A stretch of 64,000 bases of DNA from Nocardia thailandica NBRC 100428 (GTDB lineage: Bacteria; Actinomycetota; Actinomycetes; Mycobacteriales; Mycobacteriaceae). Within the stretch, counting starts at the first letter, position 1. Every line of letters starts with the position of its first letter. Made by a program: the position numbers and the translations under genes. The DNA lies in contig NZ_BAGK01000224.1 of assembly GCF_000308795.1 (NCBI RefSeq), positions 108,588 to 172,587 of the forward strand, read 5' to 3'. This document shows positions 15,811 through 25,697 of the stretch, piece after piece. The notes beneath the pieces were generated by a model that was not told the origin of the DNA, made no database searches, and was given only the letters and a program-made list of their open reading frames with translations.

Positions 15811-17876
15811 CCGCGACCCTCGCCCCGCCGGAGAACCGGCCCGCCGCGCCCGCCCCGCGGCCGACCGCGCGCTGGGAGTACCCGGCGCTGGCGGCGGTGC
15901 TGATCGGCACCGCCGTCTCCTACCTCGTCAACCTCTCCGCCAACGGCTGGGCCAACGCCTTCTACGCGGCGGCGGTGCAGGCGGGTTCGCGGTCCTGGAA
16001 GGCCGCCTTCTTCGGGTCCTCCGACGCCGCCAACTCCATCACCGTCGACAAGCCGCCTGCCTCGCTGTGGGTGATGGAGCTGTCGGTGCGCCTGTTCGGA
16101 CTCGACAGCTGGGCCATGCTGGTGCCGCAGGTGCTGATGGCGGTGGCGACCGCGGCCCTGCTCTGGGCCACGGTGCGCAGGCCGTTCGGTCCGGTGGGCG
16201 GGGTGGCCGCCGCGCTCGTCTTCGCGGTGACCCCCGTGGTGACCGTGATGTTCCGGTTCAACAACCCCGACGCGCTGCTGGTGCTGCTCATGGTCGCCGC
16301 GGCCTGGGCGACGACCCGCGCGATCGCCGACGGCCGGTGGCGCTGGCTCGTCCTGACCGGCGTGTTCGTCGGCCTCGGCTTCCTCACCAAGCAGTTGCAG
16401 GTCCTGCTGGTCGTCCCGCCGCTGGCGCTGGCCTACCTGGTCGCCGGGCCGCCACGGCTCGGCAAGCGTCTCGCGCAGCTCGTCGCCGCGGCGGCCGCGA
16501 TGGTGGCCTCCGCGGGCTGGTGGCTGCTCACGGTGGAACTCTGGCCCGCCGACTCGCGACCGTGGATCGGCGGCTCGCACGAGAATTCGATCATCGAATT
16601 GACCCTCGGCTACAACGGTCTCGGCCGGCTCAACGGCAACGAGCGCGGCAGCGTGGTGCCCGGCGGCGACCTGCCCGGCGGCGGTGGCGGCGGTGGCGGC
16701 GGCATGTGGGGCAGTACCGGGATCACCCGGCTGTTCGAGCCCGCGCAGGGCGGTCAGATCGCCTGGCTCCTCCCCGGCGCGCTGGTGGCGCTGGTCGCCG
16801 GGCTCGTGCTGTGCGGACGTGCGGCCCGGACCGACGCGCGCCGCGGCGCGCTCGTCCTCTGGGGCGGTTGGCTGCTGGTGACCGGGCTGGTCTTCAGCTT
16901 CATGGCGGGCATCTTCCACGCCTACTACACGGTGGCGCTGGCACCCGCGGTGGCGGCGTTGATCGGCGCGGGCGTCGCCCTGTTCGTCTCGGCCAGGGAC
17001 CGCCTGTGGGTGCGGCTGAGCGCGGCCCTCGCGCTCGGCGCGACCACCGCGACGGCGTGGATCCTGTTGTCCCGCACCGCGTCCTTCGTGCCGTGGCTGC
17101 GCTGGGCCATCCTGGCGATCGGCGTGCTGGTGACCATCGCGATCGCGTTCCCGCTGACCCGCAGGGCCTTCGCCGCCGTGGCGCTGGCGGCCGCGTTCGT
17201 CGGGCTCTCGGGCCCGATCGCCTACTCCGTCCAGACGATCGGCACCGGACACGCGGGCGCGATGCCCTCGGCCGGGCCGAATGCCGGTGGGATGCACGGA
17301 TTTCCGCGCCCCGGCGGCGACGGACGCGGCACGGACGCTCGCGGCGACGGCGGTAGCCGGCAGGGTGACGGCGGCGGGAACAGTCCCTTCGGCGGGCCCG
17401 GCGGCGGCACGATGCCGGGCGGAGGCACCGAACCCGGCGGCATGACACCCGGGGGTCCCGCGATGCCCGGCGGCGCCGCCGGCCCCGGTGACGGCCGGGA
17501 GATGGGCGGCATGGGCGGCCTGCTGAACGCGGGGACCCCCAGCGCCCGCGTCACCGCCCTGCTCGAGGCCGACAGCGACTCCTACACCTGGGTCGCGGCG
17601 GCCGTCGGCGCCAACAACGCCGCAGGCTATCAGCTCGCCACCGAGGACCCGGTCATGCCGATCGGCGGCTTCAACGGCAGCGATCCCTCCCCCACCCTGG
17701 AACAGTTCCAGCGCTATGTCGCCGAGGGCAGGATCCACTACTTCATCGGTGGCGGCGGCGGGATGCGCGGCGGGGAGAACTCGACGAGTTCGGCGATCAC
17801 CGCCTGGGTGACCGCCACCTTCACCGCCCGAGAGGTCGACGGGGTCACCCTCTACGACCTGACGGCGACGAGATAG
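15807..17876 (+). CDS. GT39/ArnT-like membrane glycosyltransferase with a Gly-rich external tail
   Basis: A 689-residue multi-helix protein of the PMT/ArnT type (YkcB-like). The DKPP motif at about residues 81-84 in the first external loop is typical of this family, which transfers sugars from polyprenyl phosphate to acceptors outside the membrane. A run of nine glycines sits near 291-299, and residues about 485-580 are a Gly/Met/Pro-rich linker before a globular C-terminal domain. The GTG start overlaps the preceding stop. The two genes form a transcriptional pair for modifying a cell-envelope acceptor, whose identity is not visible. Confidence 0.87.
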   Translation: MTATLAPPENRPAAPAPRPTARWEYPALAAVLIGTAVSYLVNLSANGWANAFYAAAVQAGSRSWKAAFFGSSDAANSITVDKPPASLWVMELSVRLFGLDSWAMLVPQVLMAVATAALLWATVRRPFGPVGGVAAALVFAVTPVVTVMFRFNNPDALLVLLMVAAAWATTRAIADGRWRWLVLTGVFVGLGFLTKQLQVLLVVPPLALAYLVAGPPRLGKRLAQLVAAAAAMVASAGWWLLTVELWPADSRPWIGGSHENSIIELTLGYNGLGRLNGNERGSVVPGGDLPGGGGGGGGGMWGSTGITRLFEPAQGGQIAWLLPGALVALVAGLVLCGRAARTDARRGALVLWGGWLLVTGLVFSFMAGIFHAYYTVALAPAVAALIGAGVALFVSARDRLWVRLSAALALGATTATAWILLSRTASFVPWLRWAILAIGVLVTIAIAFPLTRRAFAAVALAAAFVGLSGPIAYSVQTIGTGHAGAMPSAGPNAGGMHGFPRPGGDGRGTDARGDGGSRQGDGGGNSPFGGPGGGTMPGGGTEPGGMTPGGPAMPGGAAGPGDGREMGGMGGLLNAGTPSARVTALLEADSDSYTWVAAAVGANNAAGYQLATEDPVMPIGGFNGSDPSPTLEQFQRYVAEGRIHYFIGGGGGMRGGENSTSSAITAWVTATFTAREVDGVTLYDLTATR

Positions 17877-17898
17877 CGGGGACGACGTCACCGGCGTT

Positions 17899-17928
17899 CG
17901 GCCCGGCCTCTTCCACGGGGCCGGGCCG
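17899..17928 (+). terminator. Hairpin after the glycosyltransferase pair
   Basis: CGGCCCGGCC and GGCCGGGCCG form a ten-base-pair stem with a ten-base loop, 23 bases after the GT39 stop. No U-tract follows, which is usual for actinobacterial hairpin terminators. The remaining 130 bases to the tetR stop show nothing else I can identify. Confidence 0.6.
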
Positions 17929-18064
17929 ACTCACCGGCGGACCGTCAGTTCCCGGCGGATCCGCAGGGCACCACCCACCGCCACCGTCAGCACATGGGCA
18001 ACCGACCGCCCGATGACGACCCGATCGGGACAGCGACGGCGGGTGGCCCGGCCGGCCGGCCCGA

Positions 18065-18679
18065 TCAGATCGACGGCATGAGGGCGTTGTGCAGGGTGGC
18101 CGACCACTGGTCGACGACGCGTTTGCGGCGGGAGGAGTCGTCGGTGAGGACGTCGGCCAGGCCGAGGCCGCGGGCCAGGTCGAGGGTGGCGACGACCAGG
18201 TTGTGCGCCACGGGATCGGAGTCGTCGACCCCGAGGGCCTCGACGGCGCGGCGGTGGGCGATGCGGCCGAAGCGGGCCTCCAGCGGGACGATGCGTTCGC
18301 GAAGGGCGGGGTCCGCGGCGGCGTGGGTCCAGACCTGCAGGGCCGCCTTGAACAGCGGCGAGGTGTAGGACTCGACCAGGCCGGAGACGACGGCGCGGGT
18401 GCGGCCCGCGCCCTCGGCGATGGCCGCGACCGCGGCGGACTCGGCCTTGGCCTGTTCCATCCTCGTGTCGAACATGTACTCGAGCGCGGCGGTGATGAGG
18501 TCTTCCCTGGTCGGGAAGTGGTGCTGGGCGGCGCCACGCGACACCCCGGCCCGCTCGGCGACCACCGACACCGTCGCGGCGGCCCAGCCCATTTCGGCCA
18601 GGCAGTCGATGGTCGCCTCGAGCAGCCGCTGCCGGGTGGCCCGGCTGCGGTCCTGCTTGGGTTCGTGGGGTGTCGCCAT
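18065..18679 (-). CDS. TetR-family regulator, last gene of the terpene/acyl-CoA operon
   Basis: A 204-residue TetR regulator with an N-terminal HTH at about residues 15-60 (RLLEATIDCLAEMGWAAATVSVVAERAGVSRGAAQHHFPTREDLI). It starts six bases after the stop of the crotonase gene and is therefore co-transcribed as the seventh gene of the operon. The best candidate target is the palindrome at 27446-27461 in the operon promoter, which would give negative autoregulation. An AtuR-like role, relieved by an acyl-CoA or terpenoid intermediate, is an inference from gene content. Confidence 0.87.
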   Translation of the reverse strand: MATPHEPKQDRSRATRQRLLEATIDCLAEMGWAAATVSVVAERAGVSRGAAQHHFPTREDLITAALEYMFDTRMEQAKAESAAVAAIAEGAGRTRAVVSGLVESYTSPLFKAALQVWTHAAADPALRERIVPLEARFGRIAHRRAVEALGVDDSDPVAHNLVVATLDLARGLGLADVLTDDSSRRKRVVDQWSATLHNALMPSI

Positions 18680-18685
18680 GGGTCC

Positions 18686-19471
18686 CTATTGTGCCCAGCT
18701 GGGCGGGCGCTTCTGCAGGAAGGCCGTCATGCCCTCGATCACCTCGGGCGTCCCGAAGAAGCTCGCGGACCGCTTCGCCAGGTCCTCGGCCTCGGCGTCG
18801 ATGCCCGCCAGCATCGCCGCGTTGGCCAGCTTCTTGGACTCGGCAAGGCCCTGCGGGGAACCTTTGCGCAGTTCACCGGCGAGCCGGGCCACCTCGGCGG
18901 CGGTGTCCTCGGTGGCGACGGTGACCAGCCCGATGTCCGTGGCGGTGGCGGCGTCGAACTTCTCGCCGGTCAGGTAGTAGCGGCTCGCCGCGCGGGCGGT
19001 GAGCCGCGGCAGCAGGGTCAGCGAGATCATGAACGGCGCCATGCCGATCCGCACCTCGGTGAGGGCGAAGCTGCTGCCCGGTCCGGCCACGACGAGATCG
19101 CACGCGGCGATGATGCCCATCCCGCCGGCCCGGACGTTGCCGTCGATCTTCGCGATGACCGGCTTGGGCGCGGCGACCAGCCCGCGCAGCACGTCGATCA
19201 TCACCCGGGTGCGCTGGTCGGCCTCCGCGGCCGGATCGGTCCCGGCGGCCTCGCTCAGATCGGCGCCCGCGCAGAAGGTGTTGCCGGTGTGGGTGAGAAC
19301 GATGCCGCGCACGGCCGGATCGGCCACCGCCGCCTCGATCCCGGCCACGAGCTCCCGGACCAGCTTGGACGACAGCGCGTTCCGGTTGTGCGGCGAGTCG
19401 AAGGTCAGGGTGGCGAATCCCGGATAGTCGCCGCCGACCTCGTAACGCACGTACGGATCGTTCTCACTCAT
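18686..19471 (-). CDS. Enoyl-CoA hydratase/isomerase family protein (AtuE/LiuC-like)
   Basis: A 261-residue crotonase-fold enzyme. The oxyanion-hole segments are visible: NTFCAGADLSE (about residues 64-74) and KIDGNVRAGGMGIIAACD (about 107-124). A Gly-Met-Gly follows the second. In the context of a biotin carboxylase pair and AtuA, the likely reaction is hydration of a glutaconyl-type CoA (methylglutaconyl- or isohexenylglutaconyl-CoA). A specific substrate cannot be proven from sequence. It is the sixth gene of the operon, with 109 bases of structured sequence separating it from the upstream dehydrogenase gene. Confidence 0.85.
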   Translation of the reverse strand: MSENDPYVRYEVGGDYPGFATLTFDSPHNRNALSSKLVRELVAGIEAAVADPAVRGIVLTHTGNTFCAGADLSEAAGTDPAAEADQRTRVMIDVLRGLVAAPKPVIAKIDGNVRAGGMGIIAACDLVVAGPGSSFALTEVRIGMAPFMISLTLLPRLTARAASRYYLTGEKFDAATATDIGLVTVATEDTAAEVARLAGELRKGSPQGLAESKKLANAAMLAGIDAEAEDLAKRSASFFGTPEVIEGMTAFLQKRPPSWAQ

Positions 19472-19580
19472 GCGGTTCCTCTTGGTGTCGTTTCGGCGCG
19501 AAGCGCCGGTCTCGGCCGCCTCGATTCTGTAGTGACGGAGCGATGGAGCGCAGCGAGACCCCGCGCGCCCCGGCGCGCCA
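19472..19580. repeat. Structured inter-gene segment inside the operon
   Basis: This 109-base gap is unusually long for the operon. It carries GGTCTCG and CGAGACC arms on the minus strand about 40 bases apart, a second short hairpin GGCGC-TTC-GCGCC, and a tract of GAGCGATGGAGCGCAGCGAG character that looks like a repetitive extragenic palindrome. Copy number in the genome cannot be judged from one window. Confidence 0.4.
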
Positions 19581-20741
19581 CTAGTACGACTTCGGCAGCC
19601 CGAGCGAGTGCTGGGCGACGAAGTTGAGGATCATCTCCCGGCTGACCGGCGCGATGCGGGCGATACGGGCGGCGCCGAGCATGGCGGACAGGCCGACGTC
19701 GGCGGTGAGGCCGGAGCCGCCGAAGGTCTGGATGGCCTGGTCGAGGGAGCGGATGCTGGCCTCGCCCGCGGCGTACTTGGCCATGTTGGCGGCCTCGGCG
19801 GCGCCGAACTCGTCGCCCGCGTCGTAGAGCGTGGCGGCCTTCTGCATCATCAGCTTGGCCTGCTCCAGCTCGATCTTGACCTGGGCCAGCGGGTGCGCGA
19901 TGCCCTGGTGCGCGCCGATGACGGTCTTCCAGACCTGGCGCTCCTTGGCGTATTCCACCGCGCGGGCGATGGCGTAGCGGCCCATGCCGACGGCCATGGC
20001 CGCGCCCATGATGCGCTCCGGGTTCAGGCCGGCGAACAGCTGCATCAGGGCGGCGTCCTCCCTGCCGACCAGCGCGCTGGAGGGCAGCCGCACGTCGTCG
20101 AGGAACAGCGTGTACTGGTGGTCCGGCTCGATGATGTCCATCTCCTGCCGGGTCTTGTTGAACCCGGGGGCGTCGGTGGGGACGATGAACAACGCGGGCT
20201 TGAGCTTGCCGGTCTTGTGGTCGGCGGTGCGGGACACGATCAGCACCGCTTCGGCCTGGTCGACGCCGGAGATGAAGATCTTGCGGCCGTTGAGGATCCA
20301 GTCGTCACCGTCGCGGCGCGCGGTGGTGGTGATCTGGTGCGAGTTGGAGCCCGCGTCCGGCTCGGTGATGCCGAAGACCATCTTGGCCGAGCCGTCGGCG
20401 AGGCGCGGCAGCCATTCCTGCTTCTGCGCGTCGGTGCCGTACTTGGTGATGATGGTGCCGCAGATGGCCGGGGAGACGACCATCAGCAGCAGGCCCGCGC
20501 CCTGGGCGGCGAGTTCCTCCATCACCAGCGCCAGCTCGTACATGCCCGCGCCACCGCCGCCGTACTCCTCGGGCAGGTTGACGCCGAGGAACCCGAGCTT
20601 GCCCGCCTCGTTCCACAGTTCGGTGAGCGGCTCGTTCTTCCGGGCCAGCGGCAGGACGTAGTCCTGGTAGTTGTATTTGGCAGCCAGCGCGGCGACCGCT
20701 TCGCGCAGCGCCTTACGTTCGTCGGACTCGATGAAGCTCAT
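19581..20741 (-). CDS. Acyl-CoA dehydrogenase
   Basis: A 386-residue FAD-dependent acyl-CoA dehydrogenase. It has the conserved FGITEPDAGSNSHQITTTARR loop for FAD contact, NGRKIFISG, and the C-terminal QTFGGSGLTADVGL with an arginine-rich helix, as in citronellyl-CoA or short/branched-chain dehydrogenases. It would make the alpha-beta double bond ahead of the carboxylase step. The ATG at 20741 has AGGAG upstream at good spacing. It lies 55 bases after the biotin carboxylase gene within the same operon. Two dehydrogenases in one operon suggest a two-oxidation pathway. Confidence 0.88.
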   Translation of the reverse strand: MSFIESDERKALREAVAALAAKYNYQDYVLPLARKNEPLTELWNEAGKLGFLGVNLPEEYGGGGAGMYELALVMEELAAQGAGLLLMVVSPAICGTIITKYGTDAQKQEWLPRLADGSAKMVFGITEPDAGSNSHQITTTARRDGDDWILNGRKIFISGVDQAEAVLIVSRTADHKTGKLKPALFIVPTDAPGFNKTRQEMDIIEPDHQYTLFLDDVRLPSSALVGREDAALMQLFAGLNPERIMGAAMAVGMGRYAIARAVEYAKERQVWKTVIGAHQGIAHPLAQVKIELEQAKLMMQKAATLYDAGDEFGAAEAANMAKYAAGEASIRSLDQAIQTFGGSGLTADVGLSAMLGAARIARIAPVSREMILNFVAQHSLGLPKSY

Positions 20742-20796
20742 CACTCACTCCTGTGTCTGATTCGTCATGACCGTGGCCCCTCCGGGGCTGACCCGC

Positions 20797-22917
20797 TCAT
20801 GACGGATCTTCGGACGGCTCGTCGACCACCGCGAGCACCGCGCCGACCTCGACCTGCTGGCCGACGGTCACGTTGAGGGCGGACAGCACACCGCTCGCCG
20901 GGGCGACGATGCGATGTTCCATCTTCATCGCCTCGAGCCACAGGATCGGCTGCCCCTGTTCGACCCGGTCGCCGACCGCGGCCCCGAGGCGGATCACGCT
21001 GCCGGGCATGGGCGCGAGCAGCGAGCCGGCGGCCACCTGGTCGGCGGGGTCGGTGAAGCGCGGCAGGCGGCGCACCGAGACCGGGCCCAGCGGGGAGTCC
21101 ACCGCGACGAGGTCGTCGTAGCGGGCGATCTCGAACTGCCTGCGCACCGGTCCGCGTTCGCCGGGCACCGCGAGCACCACCCGCTCGGGCGACAGGTCGA
21201 GCAGCTCGAGCCCCGCGAAACCCTCGACCTCGATGCCGGTCCGGGTGAAGCGGTAGCGCACCTCGTGCGTGCCGCTGACCCGGCTCTCGTAGGACTTGCG
21301 CTGCGGCTGCGACGGCAGGTTGCGCCAGCCGCTCGGCGCCAGGCGGGCGTACCGGTTGGCGGCGCGGTTGCGGGCCGCATCCGCCAGCGCGGCGGCCACG
21401 ATCGACAGCTTCTCGTCGTCCTCGGACACCAGCGGCGCGGCGAGCGCGTCGAGGCCGTGGGTGGCGAAGAACGCGGTGTCGGTGTCGCCGGCGAGGAAGG
21501 CCGGGTGCCGCAGCACCCGCACCAGCAGGTCGCGGTTGGTGACCAGGCCGTGCAGCTTCGCCCGCTGGAGCGCGGTGGCCAGCAGGTGCGCGGCCTCGGC
21601 GCGGGTGTCGGCGTAGGAGATGACCTTGGCCAGCATCGGGTCGTAGTGGACCCCGACGACCGACCCGTCGACCACGCCCGTGTCGAGGCGCACACCCGGC
21701 TCGGTCAGCACGGTGAACTCGCCCGTGGTGAACGGGATGTCGATGCGGTGCACCGGTCCGCTCTGCGGCTGCCAGTCGTGGGCGGGGTCCTCGGCGTAGA
21801 GGCGGACCTCGATCGAATGCCCGCGCTGGACCGGCTGGGCGGCGGGCAGCGGGAGACCGCCGGCCACCTGCAACTGGAGGCGGACCAGGTCGAGACCGGT
21901 GGTCTGCTCGGTGACCGGGTGTTCCACCTGGAGCCGGGTGTTCATCTCCAGGAAGAAGAAGTCGCCCTTCTCGTCGGCGAGGAACTCGACGGTGCCCGCG
22001 CCCTCGTACCCGATGGCCTCGGCGGCGAGCCGGGCGGCCTCGAAGAGCCGCTCCCTCATGCCGCGTCCCTTCGCGCCGCCCGCGGCCCCTCCGTGGTCAC
22101 GCTCCGCCACCGCCTCCGGGGCCTGAGCGTGCAGCGCGTCGATCTTCTCCACCAGCGGCGAGGGCGCCTCCTCGACGACCTTCTGGTGCCTGCGCTGGAT
22201 GGAGCACTCGCGCTCGCCGACGGCCCACGTGGTCCCGTGGGTGTCGGACATGATCTGGACCTCGATGTGGCGGCCGGTCTCGAGGTAGCGCTCGCAGAAC
22301 ACCGTCGGATCGCCGAAGGCGGATTCGGCCTCGCGGCGCGCGGCCTCGATCTGCTCGGTCAGGTCGGCCAGGTCACGCACCACGCGCATGCCACGGCCGC
22401 CGCCGCCGGCGGAGGCCTTGATGAGCACGGGCAGGTGCGCCTCGGTGACCTCGGCCGGGTCCAGCTCGGCCAGCACCGGAACGCCCGCGGCGTCCATCAT
22501 CTTCTTGGACTCGACCTTGGAGCCCATCTGCTCGATGGCCGCGACCGGCGGGCCGATCCACACCAGCCCGGCATCCTGCACGGCCCGCGCGAATTCGGCG
22601 TTCTCCGAGAGGAAGCCGTACCCGGGGTGCACGGCGTCCGCACCCGCGGAGAGCGCGGCCTCGATGATCAGCTCGGACCGCAGGTAGGTCTCGGCGGGGG
22701 TGTTGCCCGGCAGCCGCACCGCGGCGTCGGCCTCGGCCACGTGCGGCGCGGCCGCGTCGGCGTCGGAGTAGACGGCGGTGGTGCCGATGCCCATGCGACG
22801 GCAGGTGGCGAACACGCGGCGCGCGATCTCGCCACGATTGGCGACGAGCACGTTGGTGATCGGCCCCGTCACCCGGCCGCCGACGGTCACGGAATCGCTT
22901 CGCGATGCTGAACTCAT
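20797..22917 (-). CDS. Acyl-CoA carboxylase alpha subunit (biotin carboxylase + BCCP)
   Basis: A 706-residue protein that carboxylates biotin and carries it to the beta subunit. The biotin carboxylase domain starts with NVLVANRGEIA (about residue 22); the ATP-grasp glycine loop KASAGGGGRGM is near 168-177; the EMNTRLQVEHPVTE metal/ATP motif is near 324-337. The C-terminal biotin attachment motif EAMKMEH places biotinyl-Lys at 665. Residues about 260-286 (bases 22060-22140) are an extra, Ala/Gly-rich stretch between APSPLVEK and RERLFEAARLA, not expected in the family. The partner beta subunit is the gene seven bases upstream. Methylcrotonyl- or geranyl-CoA is the likely substrate class. Confidence 0.9.
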   Translation of the reverse strand: MSSASRSDSVTVGGRVTGPITNVLVANRGEIARRVFATCRRMGIGTTAVYSDADAAAPHVAEADAAVRLPGNTPAETYLRSELIIEAALSAGADAVHPGYGFLSENAEFARAVQDAGLVWIGPPVAAIEQMGSKVESKKMMDAAGVPVLAELDPAEVTEAHLPVLIKASAGGGGRGMRVVRDLADLTEQIEAARREAESAFGDPTVFCERYLETGRHIEVQIMSDTHGTTWAVGERECSIQRRHQKVVEEAPSPLVEKIDALHAQAPEAVAERDHGGAAGGAKGRGMRERLFEAARLAAEAIGYEGAGTVEFLADEKGDFFFLEMNTRLQVEHPVTEQTTGLDLVRLQLQVAGGLPLPAAQPVQRGHSIEVRLYAEDPAHDWQPQSGPVHRIDIPFTTGEFTVLTEPGVRLDTGVVDGSVVGVHYDPMLAKVISYADTRAEAAHLLATALQRAKLHGLVTNRDLLVRVLRHPAFLAGDTDTAFFATHGLDALAAPLVSEDDEKLSIVAAALADAARNRAANRYARLAPSGWRNLPSQPQRKSYESRVSGTHEVRYRFTRTGIEVEGFAGLELLDLSPERVVLAVPGERGPVRRQFEIARYDDLVAVDSPLGPVSVRRLPRFTDPADQVAAGSLLAPMPGSVIRLGAAVGDRVEQGQPILWLEAMKMEHRIVAPASGVLSALNVTVGQQVEVGAVLAVVDEPSEDPS

Positions 22918-22924
22918 CTGCGCC

Positions 22925-24519
22925 TCACATTCGGAAGACGCCGAAGGATTCGGCGCCCTGGATCGGTGCCGTGTGGATGGCCGACAGAGCCATGCCCAGC
23001 ACGGTGCGGGTGTCGCGGGGGTCGATGATGCCGTCGTCGAAGAGCCTGCCCGACAGGAACATCGGCATGGCCTCGGCCTCGATCTGCGCCTCGACCATGG
23101 CGGCCAGCCCGGCCGCGGCCTCCTCGTCGAAGGGCAGGCCCTTGGCCTCGGCCGCGCCGCGCTGCACGATGGTCAGGACGCCGCCGAGCTGCGCGCCGCC
23201 CATGACCGCGGACTTCGCGCTCGGCCAGGCGAACAGGAAACGCGGGTTGAACGCGCGGCCGCACATGCCGTAGTGACCGGCGCCGTAGGAGGCGCCGACG
23301 AGCAGCGAGATGTGCGGCACCTTCGAGTTGGCCACCGCGTTGATCATCATCGCGCCGTGCTTGATGATGCCGCCGTGCTCGTACTCCTTGCCGACCATGT
23401 AGCCGGTGGTGTTGTGCAGGAACAGCAGCGGGGTGTTCTTCTTGTTCGCCAGCTGGATGAACTGGGTGGCCTTCTGCGATTCCTCCGAGAACAGCACGCC
23501 GCGGGCGTTGGCCAGGATGCCGATCGGGAACCCGTTGATCTCGGCCCAGCCGGTGACCAGGCTCGAGCCGTAGAGGGGCTTGAACTCGTCGAAGTCCGAG
23601 CCGTCGACGACGCGGGCGATGACCTCGCGCGGGTCGAACGGGATCTTCAGATCCGAGGGCACGATGCCGAGCAGTTCCTCGGGGTCGTACAGCGGCGAGA
23701 TGACCTCGGCGCGCGGCTCGGGCCCCTGCTTCTTCCAGTTCAGGCGCTTGACGATGGAGCGGCCGAGCCGGATCGCGTCCTGCTCGTCGGCGGCCAGGTA
23801 GTCGGCCAGGCCCGAGGTGCGCGCGTGCATCTCGGCGCCGCCGAGGGTCTCGTCGTCGGAGTCCTCACCGGTGGCCATCTTCACCAGCGGCGGGCCCGCG
23901 AGGAAGACCTTCGCGCCCTCCTTGACCATCACCACGTAGTCGGACATGCCGGGGATGTAGGCGCCGCCCGCGGTCGAGTTGCCGAACACCAGGGAGATGG
24001 TGGGGATGCCCGCCGCCGAGGCCTGGGTCAGGTCGCGGAACATCGCGCCACCCGGGATGAAGACCTCCTTCTGCGTCGGCAGATCGGCGCCGCCGGACTC
24101 GACCAGCGAGATCACCGGCAGCCGGTTCTCCCGCACGATGTCGTTGATCCGCAGCGTCTTCCGCAGCGTCCACGGGTTGGAGGTGCCGCCGCGCACGGTC
24201 GGGTCGGGCGCGACGATCATGCACTCGACGCCCTCGACGATGCCGATGCCCGCGATCGTGGAGGCGCCGACGTGGAAGTCGCTGCCCCACGCGGCGAGCG
24301 GGCACAGCTCGAGGAACGGCGAGTCCTCGTCGAGCAGCAGCTCGATGCGCTCACGCGCGGTCAGCTTGCCGCGCTTGTGATGGCGGGCCACCTTCTCGGG
24401 GCCGCCGCCCGCGATGGTCTTGGCGAACTCGGCCTCGACCTCGGCCAGCTTGGCCGCCATGGCCTCGGCGGCCTCGGCGTACTCCGGTGCGGCGGTGTCG
24501 AGGGTGGAACGGAAGGTCG

Positions 24520-24523
<4 letters not shown>
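22925..24523 (-). CDS. Acyl-CoA carboxylase beta subunit (carboxyltransferase)
   Basis: A 532-residue carboxyltransferase that moves CO2 from biotin to an acyl-CoA. It carries both crotonase-like halves: PVISLVESGGADLPTQ and GNSTAGGAYIPGMSD in the N-terminal half, and NTTGYMVGKEYEHGGIIKHGAMM plus GASYGAGHYGMCGR in the C-terminal half, the pattern of methylcrotonyl/geranyl-CoA carboxylases rather than propionyl-CoA carboxylases. The GTG start at 24523 overlaps the upstream dehydrogenase stop as GTGA. Together with the alpha subunit and AtuA this points to an Atu- or Liu-type pathway for terpenes or leucine. Confidence 0.9.
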
Positions 24524-25674
<1,151 letters not shown>

Positions 25675-25697
25675 GTGGTGTCGCTCCTAGTCGCCGA

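Noticed and set aside
16680..16704. Frameshift in the GT39 gene at the glycine run
   Set aside because: The frame and family similarity continue on both sides, so the run is a genuine glycine linker.
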